Of a stretch of DNA of 64,000 nucleotides, positions 1 to 10,800 are shown in pieces; within the stretch, counting starts at the first letter, position 1, and each line of letters starts with the position of its first letter. The stretch is taken from the NCBI GenBank assembly GCA_021831685.1, contig JAKBMG010000104.1:46487-110486 (forward strand). Direction: 5' to 3'. This stretch comes from Bacteroidota bacterium (GTDB lineage: Bacteria; Bacteroidota; Ignavibacteria; Ignavibacteriales; Ignavibacteriaceae). Below the pieces are notes generated by a model that ran no database searches, was not told the origin of the DNA, and saw only the letters and a program-made list of their open reading frames with translations. A program made the position numbers and the translations under genes.

Positions 1-259
1 AGCCCGGGACATCATAACCAACTTTTGTCGATAGAATAAATTCATCCCTGCGATGTGAAATATGCTTGCCAATTCTTTCTTCTGAAGCTCCATAGCCGCG
101 TGCAGTATCAATAAGATTAATCCCGAGATCTAAAACGGAATTAAGAAGACGTGAAGCCTCTTCATCTGTTAACTCATTTGCATCTATATGTCCTGCGCCA
201 AATCCAAGAGGGAACACCTTTAAACTACTATTCCCAAAATTTCTTTTTTCTATTTTCAT
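1..259 (-). CDS. Aldo/keto reductase, N-terminal part (cut by window edge)
   Basis: The first 86 codons are present; the gene runs off the left edge. The start is the ATG at 257-259. The translation opens [20 protein letters not shown], continues with [15 protein letters not shown] and then STKVGYD. These are the first beta strand and the catalytic Asp, Tyr and Lys region of the aldo/keto reductase TIM barrel, which reduces carbonyls with NADPH. The substrate cannot be told from this part. It is divergent from the stress-protein gene to its right, with about 190 bp between them that hold the 5' regions of both. Confidence 0.85.
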   Translation of the reverse strand, partial: MKIEKRNFGNSSLKVFPLGFGAGHIDANELTDEEASRLLNSVLDLGINLIDTARGYGASEERIGKHISHRRDEFILSTKVGYDVPG

Positions 260-450
260 TGAAAATTAATTTAATGTTTCCTGTTAATAAATTAAGTATT
301 AAAAATAACAATCCTTGGTAAAAATCAAAATCCTTTTAATCTCACTGAAAAAGATTTTTGTCCACATTTAAACTTGACTTTCATTCTTAAAATTTTAATT
401 ATGAATATAAAATAATCATTTTTATAAATTCGTTAATCAAAGACAATAAA

Positions 451-1290
451 ATGAACTTTCCGTTTAAGAAATTAGGTTTAGCTTTAACTTTTTCACCAAC
501 CGGTTTAGCGCTTTTAATAGAGGCTAAACGGTTGAAAGAATTATTTAATTCTGAATTAGTTTTGATTCACTCCGGTAAAAAAGACGATGAGGCCGAAAAA
601 AAATTATATGAAATGATAAACAATTCCGGTTTGGAAAAGTCAGCAACAGAAATAATTTGGGGATATGGAAGTCCTGCAAGCGCTATACTTAAAGCAGCTG
701 AGTCTGCAAATATTGATTTGCTAATTGCAGGCGCTCTTGAAAAAGAACCTGTTCTTAAATATTACCTTGGTTCGGTGGCAAGGAAAATTATGCGGGAAGC
801 TTCTTCTTCAGTACTGATTCTAAAATCACCTTCAGAAAATGCCTCAGACTTTAAAAAGTTTTGTGTGTCGACAGATTATTCACAGGAAAGTGAAGCTGTA
901 ATAAAATTTACCTATCAATTTGCTCTTATGGAAAAAGCAAATGAAATTATTGTGCTTCGTGATATTTATACACCTGGATTATCGAGTGCGGCAATTGAGT
1001 CCGGCGCCCCTACCAACTCTGATGAAGTAATTTCAACTTATCAAATAGAGGAAGAAGAAAAACTAAATATGTTCGTGAATGAATTAAACTTGAAAGGCAT
1101 CCAGGTAGTTATAAAATGTTTGTACGGGCGCGAAGGTTGGGTAGAAGGAAATTTTGTCAGGAAAAACAACATTGATTTATTTGTGGTGAACGGAAGAGCC
1201 AAAAAATTTTATTTCTTAGACAAGCTTTTTCCGAACGAACTTGAATTCTTTATTAAAAACTTGCCATCCAACCTTTTAATACTTAGATAA
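451..1290 (+). CDS. Universal stress protein, tandem UspA domains
   Basis: 279 residues, about twice the size of a single Usp domain, so two Usp folds in tandem. Residues 1-130 are a recognisable Usp domain: a beta-alpha opening, DLLIAGALEKEP, then GSVARKIMREASSSVLILK, which resembles the nucleotide-binding loop and last strand. Residues 135-279 form a second, more diverged copy (CVSTDYSQESE near its start, IDLFVVNGRAKK and LPSNLLILR at its end). It ends 5 bp before the antiporter gene, so the two are almost certainly co-transcribed. Usp domains often sense nucleotides and accompany transporters; that it regulates the antiporter is my inference. Confidence 0.85.
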   Translation: MNFPFKKLGLALTFSPTGLALLIEAKRLKELFNSELVLIHSGKKDDEAEKKLYEMINNSGLEKSATEIIWGYGSPASAILKAAESANIDLLIAGALEKEPVLKYYLGSVARKIMREASSSVLILKSPSENASDFKKFCVSTDYSQESEAVIKFTYQFALMEKANEIIVLRDIYTPGLSSAAIESGAPTNSDEVISTYQIEEEEKLNMFVNELNLKGIQVVIKCLYGREGWVEGNFVRKNNIDLFVVNGRAKKFYFLDKLFPNELEFFIKNLPSNLLILR

Positions 1291-1295
1291 TTTTA

Positions 1296-2966
1296 ATGCA
1301 ATTAACATCGCAAAATATTATTACATTTTTACTAAGTATAAGCTTAATGTTGTTCTTTGCAAAGCTGCTAGGGGAACTTTTTAACAAAATCGGACAGCCG
1401 GCAGTAGTGGGAGAAATTGTTGCCGGAATTATTTTAGGCCCCACTGTATTTGGCTCGTTGCTGCCGTATGCCTTTAACTGGCTGTTTCCCCAAAATAACG
1501 AAGTAAAAGTTGCACTTGACGGAATTGTTAATCTTGCGGTTATCCTGCTTCTTCTTGTATCCGGCTTGGAGGTTGATCTTTCAGTAGTTATGAAAGAAGG
1601 AAAGACCGCATTTCTAACCGGCGCAATGGGCATTATTGTTCCGTTTAGTTTAGGATTTACCGCAGCATATTTTTTCCCTAATCTATTGGGAATAAAAGAC
1701 GACAGTATGAAGTTAGCCTTTGCTTTGTTTATGGGAATAGCATTATCTATTTCAGCACTACCTGTAATTGTAAAAACTTTAATGGACTTAGGAATATTTA
1801 AGACTGAGATTGGATTCATAATTGTCGCAGCGGCAATGTTTAACGATATTGTGGGATGGCTCATCTTTTCTGTAATCCTTGGTATGATCGGGGTTAACAA
1901 TCATGGGCTCAATTTCCAACAAACTTTAATTTATCTTATTGCGTTTACACTTTTTGTTTTAGTGATCTTCAGAAAAATTATTAACAAAGTCCTTCCATGG
2001 ATACAAAAGAATCTAAATTTTCCCGGTGGAGTATTAAATTTTATTTTAATTCTCGGATTTCTTAGTGCCGCATTTACTGAATATATAGGGGTGCATGCCA
2101 TCTTTGGATCATTTATTATGGGAATTGCAATTGGAGACTCTGTACATATAAAGGAAAAGACTAAAGAAATTATTCAGCAATTTATTACAAATATTTTCGC
2201 ACCCTTATTCTTTGTGTCTATCGGTCTCACTGTCAACTTTATTACAAACTTTAATTTTTTAATAGTAGCAGTAATTCTAATTTTTGCATTCTTTGGCAAA
2301 GTAATCGGTTGCGGTATAGGAGCTAGATTTGCCGGGTTAAACAAGAATGATTCGCTTGCAGTTGGTTTTGGAATGAATTCACGCGGTGCTATGGAAATAA
2401 TTCTTGGGATTTTAGCTTTCCAATATGGATTAATTCATGCCGACGTTTTTGTCGCCCTTGTAATCATGGCATTAATTACCTCTGTATCAAGCGCTCCATT
2501 TATGAAGTATTTTCTAAAGGAAAGAGAAAATCTATTAAACATTTTAAGTCCCAATTTAATCCTATTTACAAACTTCGCTGGTAAAAATGAAGTGATTGGA
2601 GAATTGGTAAGTTTGATAAGCAAAAACTTAAAACTCAGCACTGAAAAAATATATAACGAAGTAATTGAAAGAGAAAATTCCATTCCCACAGGCATTGCTA
2701 ACTATCTTGCCATTCCCCACGCAAGAGTGGATATTTCCAAACCGGCGGTAGCCATCGCACTAAACAAAGAAGGAATTAATTTTGAAGCCAGCGACGGAAC
2801 TCTATCACGGATAATTTTTCTTCTCTTAACACCAAAAAACAAAAATGAACTTCAACTAAAGCTCCTCGTAGATATTGTAAATAAATTTAAAGATAAACAA
2901 AAAGTTGAAGAGCTTCTTCATTCCTTAAATCCGGCAGATTTTATTTCTAAGCTAAAACAACTGTAA
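1296..2966 (+). CDS. CPA2-type cation/proton antiporter with C-terminal PTS EIIA-like domain
   Basis: 556 residues. Residues 1-410 are a Kef/NapA-type antiporter: many hydrophobic helices, the opening GQPAVVGEIVAGIILGPTVFG, FNDIVGWLIFS and GFGMNSRGAMEII, motifs of this exchanger family. Residues 415-556 look like a PTS EIIA type 2 domain, with the phospho-acceptor histidine in LAIPHAR (about His475), and not the TrkA-N/RCK domain found in many Kef proteins. The family exchanges Na+ or K+ for protons in the inner membrane. The EIIA tail suggests control by phosphorylation, but no EI or HPr gene is visible here, so this remains inference. No clear ribosome site; the stop of the preceding gene is 5 bp away, so translation may be coupled. 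Confidence 0.88.
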   Translation: MQLTSQNIITFLLSISLMLFFAKLLGELFNKIGQPAVVGEIVAGIILGPTVFGSLLPYAFNWLFPQNNEVKVALDGIVNLAVILLLLVSGLEVDLSVVMKEGKTAFLTGAMGIIVPFSLGFTAAYFFPNLLGIKDDSMKLAFALFMGIALSISALPVIVKTLMDLGIFKTEIGFIIVAAAMFNDIVGWLIFSVILGMIGVNNHGLNFQQTLIYLIAFTLFVLVIFRKIINKVLPWIQKNLNFPGGVLNFILILGFLSAAFTEYIGVHAIFGSFIMGIAIGDSVHIKEKTKEIIQQFITNIFAPLFFVSIGLTVNFITNFNFLIVAVILIFAFFGKVIGCGIGARFAGLNKNDSLAVGFGMNSRGAMEIILGILAFQYGLIHADVFVALVIMALITSVSSAPFMKYFLKERENLLNILSPNLILFTNFAGKNEVIGELVSLISKNLKLSTEKIYNEVIERENSIPTGIANYLAIPHARVDISKPAVAIALNKEGINFEASDGTLSRIIFLLLTPKNKNELQLKLLVDIVNKFKDKQKVEELLHSLNPADFISKLKQL

Positions 2967-3084
2967 ATTATTTCCGGCTGACACTAACTAACTGCTATTT
3001 GTATTAATTTTATAGTTTTGAATATGATATTTTAAGATTTATTTTTCTACTGGATTTAATCAATTATGATTACGAGGACTCAAA

Positions 3085-4632
3085 TTGCTAAAAAAATTTA
3101 ACCAACAAATAAGCGAAGGAATTCTTTTTACCGATCAGTATCAACTAGTAATGGCGCAGTTATATTTTAAGACCGGCATGCACGAAAAACCGGCGCGCTT
3201 CGATCACTTCTTTCGCTATTATCCTGATTATGGTCTACATAAAGCCGGTTACTGCATAAATGCTGGGTTAGAATGGCTTGTAGATTGGATGCAGAATAGT
3301 GTCTTCGGAAAAGAAGAAATCGAATTACTCCGCTCCCAAAAAAGTAGTAACGGCAATCAACTTTTTAAAGATGATTTTTTAAAGTGGCTTTATGATAACG
3401 GAAATTTTGATCAAATTACTCTTCGTGCAATTCCAGAAGGAAGAGTCGTTCACCCGAATGAACCTCTGACTATTATAGAGGGCCCTCTTGCAATGGCACA
3501 AATTCTTGAAACGGCATTGCTCAATCAATTAAATTTTCAAACTTTAATTGCAACTAAAGCTTCGCGGATAAAAGAAATGGGTCAAAACCAAATGTTATTG
3601 GAGTTCGGCGCCAGACGTGCACAAGATCGAGGCGCTATAGCAGGTGCCCGCGGCGCTTTAATCGGCGGAGCAGATTTTTCTTCAAATGTCGGCATTTCGC
3701 ACTTACTCGGGCTTCAACCCAAAGGAACTCACGCCCATAGCATGGTGCAGCTTTTTATTGCAATGGGATTAAGTGAATTGGAATCCTTTAAAACTTTTGC
3801 TGATTTATATCCGGATGATTGCATCCTTCTTGTCGATACGATAAACACTTTGGAAAGCGGCATTCCTAATGCCATAAAAGTTTTTGAAGAACTAAAAAGA
3901 AAAGGACATAAGCCGGTAGGGATAAGGTTAGACTCCGGCGACCTTGCCTTCCTTAGTCTTAAAGCGGCAAAAATGTTGAACAACGCCGGCTTTGATGAAG
4001 TTAAAATTGTTTTGTCGAATGAATTGGATGAGATGAATATTTGGCAAATTATTACTCAAATTTCCGATGAGGCAAAACATTACGGCATTGACCCCGATAC
4101 CATTATCAAACGCCTCGTTTACGGTGTCGGTACAAAATTAATTACTTCGGCCGGAGATGCTTCTTTAGGAGGAGTATATAAACTTGTCGCCGTGAAAAAT
4201 GAGGAGGAGTGGATTCCTGTATTGAAAATATCCGAGACTCCTGAAAAAATTCCCACCCCCGGAGCAAAACAAGTTTTTAGAATTTATGATTCAAACAATT
4301 CAGCCACTGCCGATTTAGTCACCCTTGAAAATGAAAAACCAATCGATTATGTGCCGTTGATTCTTCAACATCCATTCGACGAAAACAAGAAAAGAATTTT
4401 ATCGAAAGCGAGTGTCTCCCAAATTGAACCGCTGCTTATCGGGATATTTAGCAACGGAAAACTCACCTACGATTTTCCTTCCCTAAATGAAATTAGAACT
4501 GCCCGGCAGAATGATCTCGATAAACTTGATTCCGGTGTGAAAAGATTAATAAATCCTCATCGTTATCATGTTTCGCTTTCACCGGCTCTTTTCGATCTGA
4601 AAAGGGAATTGATAAAAGGTATGAAAAAGTAA
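3085..4632 (+). CDS. pncB: Nicotinate phosphoribosyltransferase
   Basis: 515 residues of the nicotinate/nicotinamide phosphoribosyltransferase family, which joins nicotinate to PRPP to make nicotinate mononucleotide for NAD salvage. Recognisable parts are [17 protein letters not shown] at the N-terminus, [15 protein letters not shown] and [10 protein letters not shown] in the middle, HAHSMVQLF, and [13 protein letters not shown], which belongs to the PRPP-binding barrel. The start is TTG at 3085, chosen because CGAGGA lies just upstream at 3073-3078 and the protein aligns from there; the nearest ATG (3066) is out of frame. It is alone on the plus strand. A nicotinamidase-like hydrolase at 24.2 kb could in principle feed it. 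Confidence 0.93.
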   Translation: MLKKFNQQISEGILFTDQYQLVMAQLYFKTGMHEKPARFDHFFRYYPDYGLHKAGYCINAGLEWLVDWMQNSVFGKEEIELLRSQKSSNGNQLFKDDFLKWLYDNGNFDQITLRAIPEGRVVHPNEPLTIIEGPLAMAQILETALLNQLNFQTLIATKASRIKEMGQNQMLLEFGARRAQDRGAIAGARGALIGGADFSSNVGISHLLGLQPKGTHAHSMVQLFIAMGLSELESFKTFADLYPDDCILLVDTINTLESGIPNAIKVFEELKRKGHKPVGIRLDSGDLAFLSLKAAKMLNNAGFDEVKIVLSNELDEMNIWQIITQISDEAKHYGIDPDTIIKRLVYGVGTKLITSAGDASLGGVYKLVAVKNEEEWIPVLKISETPEKIPTPGAKQVFRIYDSNNSATADLVTLENEKPIDYVPLILQHPFDENKKRILSKASVSQIEPLLIGIFSNGKLTYDFPSLNEIRTARQNDLDKLDSGVKRLINPHRYHVSLSPALFDLKRELIKGMKK

Positions 4633-4649
4633 ATTCAAATCTTTTTTTC

Positions 4650-5729
4650 TTAAAACTTAAATCCATTCAGGTTAAATCTAAAAGGATACAAAAGCGAAAA
4701 TTTAGTTCCGCCGTTACCGAACTCAATTGCGGGCGAAGGGAGCTTAATAAAATTTAAACTCTGTCTAAGCCAATTCCAGAAATGCCCTCCTTTGGGTAGA
4801 AGTTCAACAAGATTATAATCTAAACCTACAACATATCTTCTTTGCGATAACTGATCCGGAGGTCCATTAGGATCGGCTTTTACGTCAATTGAATTTGCGC
4901 CATAACCAACAGCAATATTTAACCATGGGACCCAATATTTCTTCCATGACTCCGGTAAAATATTGTATACATTGACCGACCACCAAAATGTCGAGCTGTT
5001 ATAATCATCAATAAAAGTTCTTGGGCGGTTTATTATCGGCTCACCTGTCCACTCCGAAGGAATATACTGCCATTTAGGTGTGATGTTTTGCAGGGCGGGT
5101 ACGTAATGCTGTGATAAAAAGAATAGGGGACCAATTGCATCAAAATACCAATCAGATGGACTAAAACCCCATGTCTTTGCAAAACCATCCTCCGTTTCTA
5201 CATAAGTTTGGTAAATCAGTCCGAAACCGGCACCGTATAGCGTGGCTGTATTCCACGAAAATCCGCTAGCCATCAATCCTTCACTCATAATATACGAAGC
5301 CATATATCCTCCATAAGAATGTCCGGCTTTGTCTACCTGCAGGGCGGAAACCCAATCCTCCTCAAAATGAAATTTACCTCTCTGCCCGCTCCACCATGCG
5401 TTTGTTTGGTGTATATGAAGAAAAACTATTGCTCCGATAAATACTCCGCCTACAATAGATGCATTAAAGGGTTTTATTTCTGTCTTCATCAAAGGCAGTG
5501 AACCGTCCAAAGTGTAACGAGGTTCTCCAGCATAAGTAAATTGAGTTAATGGGACAAATTCTCCCGGAGTTTTTGATGAATCATCAGTAACTAATACTGA
5601 ATTTCTTCCTGTTTGATCTATCCTGCTTATTTGGGCAAGAGAAGTTCGAACAAGAAAAATTGAAAAAATGAGGACTAATATGATTTTATTTGTTTGATTA
5701 AATGAAGTAATAATATATTTCAATTTCAA
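4650..5729 (-). CDS. DUF2279 family exported protein
   Basis: 359 residues with an N-terminal hydrophobic segment that looks like a signal sequence (residues 12-32, ending LAQ). The body contains AWWSG, then DKAGHSYGGYMASYIMSEGL and the acidic/aromatic run FSPSDWYFDAIGP, which fit the DUF2279 family of predicted periplasmic or membrane proteins. The C-terminus ends in alternating polar/hydrophobic residues and Phe (LNGFKF), as in outer-membrane barrels. Function unknown. It lies 42 bp downstream of another exported beta-rich gene on the same strand and is probably co-transcribed with it. Confidence 0.75.
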   Translation of the reverse strand: MKLKYIITSFNQTNKIILVLIFSIFLVRTSLAQISRIDQTGRNSVLVTDDSSKTPGEFVPLTQFTYAGEPRYTLDGSLPLMKTEIKPFNASIVGGVFIGAIVFLHIHQTNAWWSGQRGKFHFEEDWVSALQVDKAGHSYGGYMASYIMSEGLMASGFSWNTATLYGAGFGLIYQTYVETEDGFAKTWGFSPSDWYFDAIGPLFFLSQHYVPALQNITPKWQYIPSEWTGEPIINRPRTFIDDYNSSTFWWSVNVYNILPESWKKYWVPWLNIAVGYGANSIDVKADPNGPPDQLSQRRYVVGLDYNLVELLPKGGHFWNWLRQSLNFIKLPSPAIEFGNGGTKFSLLYPFRFNLNGFKF

Positions 5730-5771
5730 TATCCTTATAAAATTCCAAATGTGATTTTTATAATCTCAAGA

Positions 5772-6359
5772 CTAATAACTTCCAAACTTAAATGTAAGTA
5801 CGCCTGTTAATCCCTCAAGATTTTTATCAGTTAATCCGTAATAGCTTTGAAAGCTTGAAACAAGCCGGTAACTTGCGCCGGCATCTATATGCAGCCACTT
5901 CAAAACATTTACTTCAAGGTTAAGCTGTGGTTCCCATACCAACAAATTTTGACTAAAATAACTACTGTGAGGTTTACTTTTATCCGGAACGGAATAAGTT
6001 ACTCCTGCGCCTGCACAAAGCATATCAACAGAGGCGTGAACTTTTTCTTCAGAAAAGAAAATATATTCAAACTCTAGTCCTCCGCAATTAAAACCAAGCT
6101 GAAGTTTTTCACCGCTTATCGGGTCATAAAGATTCAAATTAATTGTGCTCGTTAGAGCGTAAATGCCGCCGCCTAAAACAAATTGATGATCAATAACCCA
6201 GCCGAATCTTCCGCCGGTTATTAAAGCATTTTGACCCAGCATTCTCGTCACCTTTAATTCCGGTGCGCCAAATGCATCGTAGTAATTGTTCTGTGCCTTA
6301 ATAGTTTGAAAATAAATCAAAGCAAAAGCTATTGTCACCGTAGACATGATTTTATTCAT
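5772..6359 (-). CDS. Exported beta-barrel-like protein, function unknown
   Basis: 195 residues. Residues 1-22 form a signal peptide (MNKIMSTVTIAFALIYFQTIKA). The rest is rich in glycine and aromatic residues with short alternating strands and ends in VLTFKFGSY, typical of small outer-membrane barrels. I do not recognise a named family. It sits between the DUF190 gene (29 bp upstream) and the DUF2279 gene, all on the minus strand, so they may form one unit. Confidence 0.65.
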   Translation of the reverse strand: MNKIMSTVTIAFALIYFQTIKAQNNYYDAFGAPELKVTRMLGQNALITGGRFGWVIDHQFVLGGGIYALTSTINLNLYDPISGEKLQLGFNCGGLEFEYIFFSEEKVHASVDMLCAGAGVTYSVPDKSKPHSSYFSQNLLVWEPQLNLEVNVLKWLHIDAGASYRLVSSFQSYYGLTDKNLEGLTGVLTFKFGSY

Positions 6360-6388
6360 TAGAAACCTTTTAACTTAGTTTGAATTTA

Positions 6389-6688
6389 TTATACTCGTTC
6401 AACTTTTTTCTTGATGATTAATCCTTCATTAACAACTTCTTTTAAGTGAGGAAGAACAGGGTTAATTTTTTCTTCTTCATCGATAAACAAAATCATTATT
6501 GGCCCTTCGTCAACATTTCCGATTCTACCCGGACGGTGAAGATGATGTTTATTCCCATAGCCTTCAACTGCTGCAAACATTGATGCGCCGTTAATGTTGT
6601 GGTGCATAAGATGGCGCATTATATATTCATGCATCGGTTGTTCTTTATAAAGGTCTCCTTCGTCAAGAAAAATTTGTACTTCTATCAT
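6389..6688 (-). CDS. DUF190 family PII-like protein
   Basis: 99 residues, the full length expected for DUF190. Family hallmarks are the opening IEVQIFLDEGDLYKEQPMHE, then HNINGASMFAAVEGYG and the closing beta strand with LIIKKKVERV. DUF190 proteins share the ferredoxin-like fold of PII signal proteins and often lie beside ion channels such as the fluoride exporter CrcB; no such gene is adjacent here. A role in sensing a small molecule or metal is inferred from the fold only. Confidence 0.88.
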   Translation of the reverse strand: MIEVQIFLDEGDLYKEQPMHEYIMRHLMHHNINGASMFAAVEGYGNKHHLHRPGRIGNVDEGPIMILFIDEEEKINPVLPHLKEVVNEGLIIKKKVERV

Positions 6689-6796
6689 TTATAACCTGTC
6701 ATTATTTGATTGAAAAATTGTGACGTAATCATTACTTAAATCATCTGTCTTCAAATTGCTTAGCTATATCTTAATCCTTCAAGTTAAAATATATGA

Positions 6797-7687
6797 CTAA
6801 AAATTATAACTCAAATTTAAAGTAGGAATAAGTTCAGTTCTATTTGCCATGTTTACATCTTGAACACTTAAATTAACCGCAATTAGTCTATTATATGAGC
6901 TGGCGCTCCAAATGGCGTCAAAAATGCTTAAGAAATGATTAACAAATAATGCTATAATTGCTGTGTTGCCGGTAGTGTACAAACTATTTGCCAATCCTCT
7001 TGCGTGAGCATATAACAAAAATTGTTGTGTCAAAATATGAAAATCAGTATCATTTGGGTTAGATGTATCCCAACCGTGACTAAACTGCGGATACTTACCG
7101 ATTATTTCATAATAATCTTGTGTGCCAAAAGGAGCTAAATTGTGAGAATAACCGCCGCCTATATCACTTTCCAATCTGTTCAGCTCGCTCCAATTTACTC
7201 CGATAACGGTACCACTGCTATTGGTGACTAAAACATTATAGTTCTTGGGGTCAACATTGGGATTAATATATTTTGAGTTGTTAATGGTCCAAGTTGCATA
7301 GCGAACTGCGTTCCAATGCTGGTTTGCATAATTTTGAAAGTAATTTGTTTGATTATCACCCTTACGAGTATAAATCAGCGCTGTAGCAATCGCAGCAGCT
7401 TCAACAGTAAAAAATATTCCTGCCTTCAAATATCTTCCCGCATAAAATTCTCCAGTACCGGGCAATATCCCTGATAAAACTCCAGCAAGCGCTATAGATT
7501 TTTTCCCTTGCGTTTCATTTTCAATACTTGTAAAGACTATCGGATGGTAACTTGATAGCTGAATGTTTGAATCAAAATTCAAATTCCCGGTTAAATTAAC
7601 TTTTACAAAATCCTGTGCATATAAATTTTTGAAATGAAGAACCGAAAATATTATCATAAAAAGGACGATGATTTTATATCGTTTCAT
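6797..7687 (-). CDS. Exported or membrane protein with DUF5683-like motif
   Basis: 296 residues, with a signal peptide at 1-24 (ending LYAQ). Residues 63-100 contain GVLSGILPGTGEFYAGRYLKAG followed by a hydrophobic helix, the small-residue and tyrosine signature of membrane proteins annotated as DUF5683 or similar in Bacteroidota. The C-terminus (LIPTLNLSYNF) looks like an outer-membrane strand. It lies downstream of the metal-efflux genes, separated by a small inverted-repeat element at 7749-7816, so I cannot say it belongs to that operon. Function unknown. Confidence 0.6.
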   Translation of the reverse strand: MKRYKIIVLFMIIFSVLHFKNLYAQDFVKVNLTGNLNFDSNIQLSSYHPIVFTSIENETQGKKSIALAGVLSGILPGTGEFYAGRYLKAGIFFTVEAAAIATALIYTRKGDNQTNYFQNYANQHWNAVRYATWTINNSKYINPNVDPKNYNVLVTNSSGTVIGVNWSELNRLESDIGGGYSHNLAPFGTQDYYEIIGKYPQFSHGWDTSNPNDTDFHILTQQFLLYAHARGLANSLYTTGNTAIIALFVNHFLSIFDAIWSASSYNRLIAVNLSVQDVNMANRTELIPTLNLSYNF

Positions 7688-7744
7688 TTTTAGCCTAATA
7701 ATTAGTTATAAGAATATTACTTTTATTAAAAATTAAAATATTAC

Positions 7745-7820
7745 ATAAGGGCACTTCTAAAAACTTCAATATTCTCTGCGTTAAATTTTTATAAAAGATA
7801 GTTTTTAGAAGTACCCATAA
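7745..7820. mobile_element. MITE-like element with 4-bp target duplication
   Basis: A 68-bp element at 7749-7816 has terminal inverted repeats of 17 bp with one mismatch (GGGCACTTCTAAAAAC at the left, GTTTTTAGAAGTACCC at the right). It is flanked on both sides by ATAA (7745-7748 and 7817-7820), which looks like a target-site duplication. It has no room for a gene. The ends resemble those of IS5-type elements; that link is inference. Confidence 0.6.
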
Positions 7821-7862
7821 TTTTATGATTCACTTAATTGCAAATTTCATATACAGTAATAT

Positions 7863-10800
7863 TTACAGATCTATACTTCCATTATTGTTTGATTTCTTAT
7901 TTTTCTCAATTAAAATATAAAGTGAAGGCAGAGTAATTAGCGTTAAAATAAGCGCCGTACATAATCCTCCGACAATTACAGTTGCAAGCGGTCTTTGAAT
8001 ATCTGAGCCGATACCTGTAGCCATTGCCGCAGGAATAAGTCCCAGCAAAGCCAAAAGTATAGTCATCAAATTTGGTCTTAATTGAATTTTCGCCGCTCTA
8101 TGCGCAGCCTCTCTGATAGATAAACCGTCATCGTCAACTAATCGATTTGCGCGGGATACAAATAAGACCCCTGCTATTATAGAGACACCAAATAGGGAAA
8201 TAAATCCCACGCCGGCAGAAACATTAAAATTGTAACCACGAATTAGCAAGGCAAGAATTCCTCCGATTAGAGCAAATGGTATACTTGACATCGCGACAAT
8301 AACATGTCGAACATTTTTGTACATAGAAAACAGAATTAAAAAGATTATGAGAATAGTAAGCGGAATTACAATTGCTAATCGATTACCCGCTCTAGCGAGG
8401 TTTTCAAACTGTCCACCCCATTCAATAGTATAATCTTTTGGAAGATGGATTTTTTCACTTACCAATTTTTGAGCTTCAGCAACAAATCCACCTTGATCTC
8501 TTCCGCGAATATTTGTCCTAACCGATATTTGCCGTTCTCCGTTTTCTCTTTGAATAATTGTGGGGCCATCAACCAATTTAATTGAAGCGAGCTGAGACAT
8601 AGGAATACGTCCACCGCTTGGAGAGGCAACGAGCATATTTTCTACAGCCTGAATTGAATTTCGGTATTTTGGAGAATATCGAACTACAATATCAAAAAGT
8701 CTACCTTTTCTATCATAGAGCTGGCTTATTGATTTTCCGCCGATGGCTGCTTCGATCATCTGTTGAATATCACTTACGTTTATTCCAAATCGTGCTGCGG
8801 CTTTTCTATCAATTCTAACTGTCAGTTGAGCTTGATTGCCTTCTTGTTCAATACCGGATTCGCTTGCACCCGGGATAGTTCTAATAATTGCAAGAATAGA
8901 GTCAGCTTCCTTTCGCATAAAATTTAAGTCTTCGCCGTTTATGAGGACGGCAAGATCAGCTACGCTTCCGGTAACGGCTTCAGTAACGTTATCAAGAATC
9001 GGTTGTGAGAAAGAAAACTCTGTTCCTGGAACGGCCTGTTCTAATTCGCTTTTCATTTTAAGAAGAAGTTCTTCTTTTGAAGTATCGCTAATCCATGTAG
9101 AATATTTTTTTAAGCCAACCAATATTTCCAGGCGGTTTGGACCATATGGATCCGTGCCGTCGTCGTTTCTACCAAGTTGAGTAAGGACTACGTTAACTTG
9201 CTTGTGGTTGCTTATTACTTTTCTAATAGTAGAGCAGTACTTTGCCGCATCGTTTAAAGTTATTCCAACTGGGAAAAAACCTCTAATATTAAACGCACCT
9301 TCGTCAAGCTCGGGAAGAAATTCAGTCCCGATGCTGTGAACACCGATCAAAATAACAATTATGACTATTGCAAAAGCAGAGATTACTGTTGGAGCAATAT
9401 GCTTAGTCGTAAATGAAATTACTTTTTCATATTTGCCTTCCAGCCAACAATAAACCGGGTTGTGCCACTCAAGTTTATCCGGATTCTCCGATTCAAAGTA
9501 TTTCCGGTAGATCATCGACATGAATACGGGTATAGCAGTAAGGGCAAGAATCATTGATCCTAATATCGCAAAAGAAAGAGTGTAAGCCATAGGCGAAAAA
9601 AGTTTACCTTCAACTCTTTGAAACGAAAAAATCGGCAGGTAAGCAAGAATAATAATTGCGATGGAGAAGAAAATTTCGCGACCCACTTCTTGAGCCGAGG
9701 TCAATGTGAGACGGATTATTCCTTGTTTTTTTTCTTCGGGCGTGGCATCGTGGTAATGACGCATTATATTTTCAACCATAACTACGGCGCCATCCACGAT
9801 AATTCCAAAGTCAATTGCTCCAAGCGAAAGTAAATTTGCCGGAATGCCGGTTGTTTTCATCATTGTGAAAGCAAATAGAAGCGAGATTGGAATTGTAGTA
9901 GCAACAATAAGGGCGGAGCGAATACTTCCGATAAAAAATATTAGAATGAGGATTACAATTGTAAAGCCTTCAAACAATGTCGTTGAAACAGTATCGATAG
10001 TATATTTAACAAGCTTGCTGCGGTCATAAGTAATTGTTAAATGAACTCCTTTGGGTAGAACATTTTCATTTAAATTCTTAATTTTTTCTTTCAGTTTAAC
10101 TATAACATCAGACGGGTTTTCACCTCTTCTCATTGCTATTAGTCCTTGTATGCCGGAATTAACATCAATCTTTGTTGAATCATTTTGTAATGTATATCCT
10201 AGTATTCCTGTCGGCTGCGAAGGGATTTCTTCAACTGTAGCAACGTCATGGATGAAGACAGGTACACCGCTAACTGATTTGATTACTATATTATTTATAT
10301 CATCTTTATTCCTGATAGCACCTATACCGCGAACAACGAAACCCTGTTCGCCTCGTTTTATAATATTTCCACCTGTATTAATATTATTTTCTCTAATCGC
10401 AGAAATCACATCATAGAGAGTAAGGTTAAATCGTAATAAATTATTAGGTGAAGTAATAACCTGATATTGCTTTACTAAGCCACCGAAGTTCACGACGTCT
10501 GCTATTCCAGGCACCTGAAGAATGCGGGGAATAATTACCCAGTCCTGCAGTGTCCTTAATTGCATCGGAGTGAAATTATCATTTGCTTCAATAACGTAAC
10601 GGAAAATTTCATCAACAGGACCTGTTAAAGGACCAAGCGTAGGAGAAACGCCATCCGGGAGAACCGCATCGTTTAATTTTTCAAGGACCTGTTGACGTGC
10701 AAAATAATCGTCTGTACCGTCTTCAAAAGTAAGATCAATAACAGAGAGGCCAAAAATGGTTTTTGATCTTTTATTAATGACCCTGGGAACACCATTCAAA

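Noticed and set aside
9618..10416. Several plus-strand frames opposite the metal pump gene
   Set aside because: Antisense shadows of a strongly conserved coding region.
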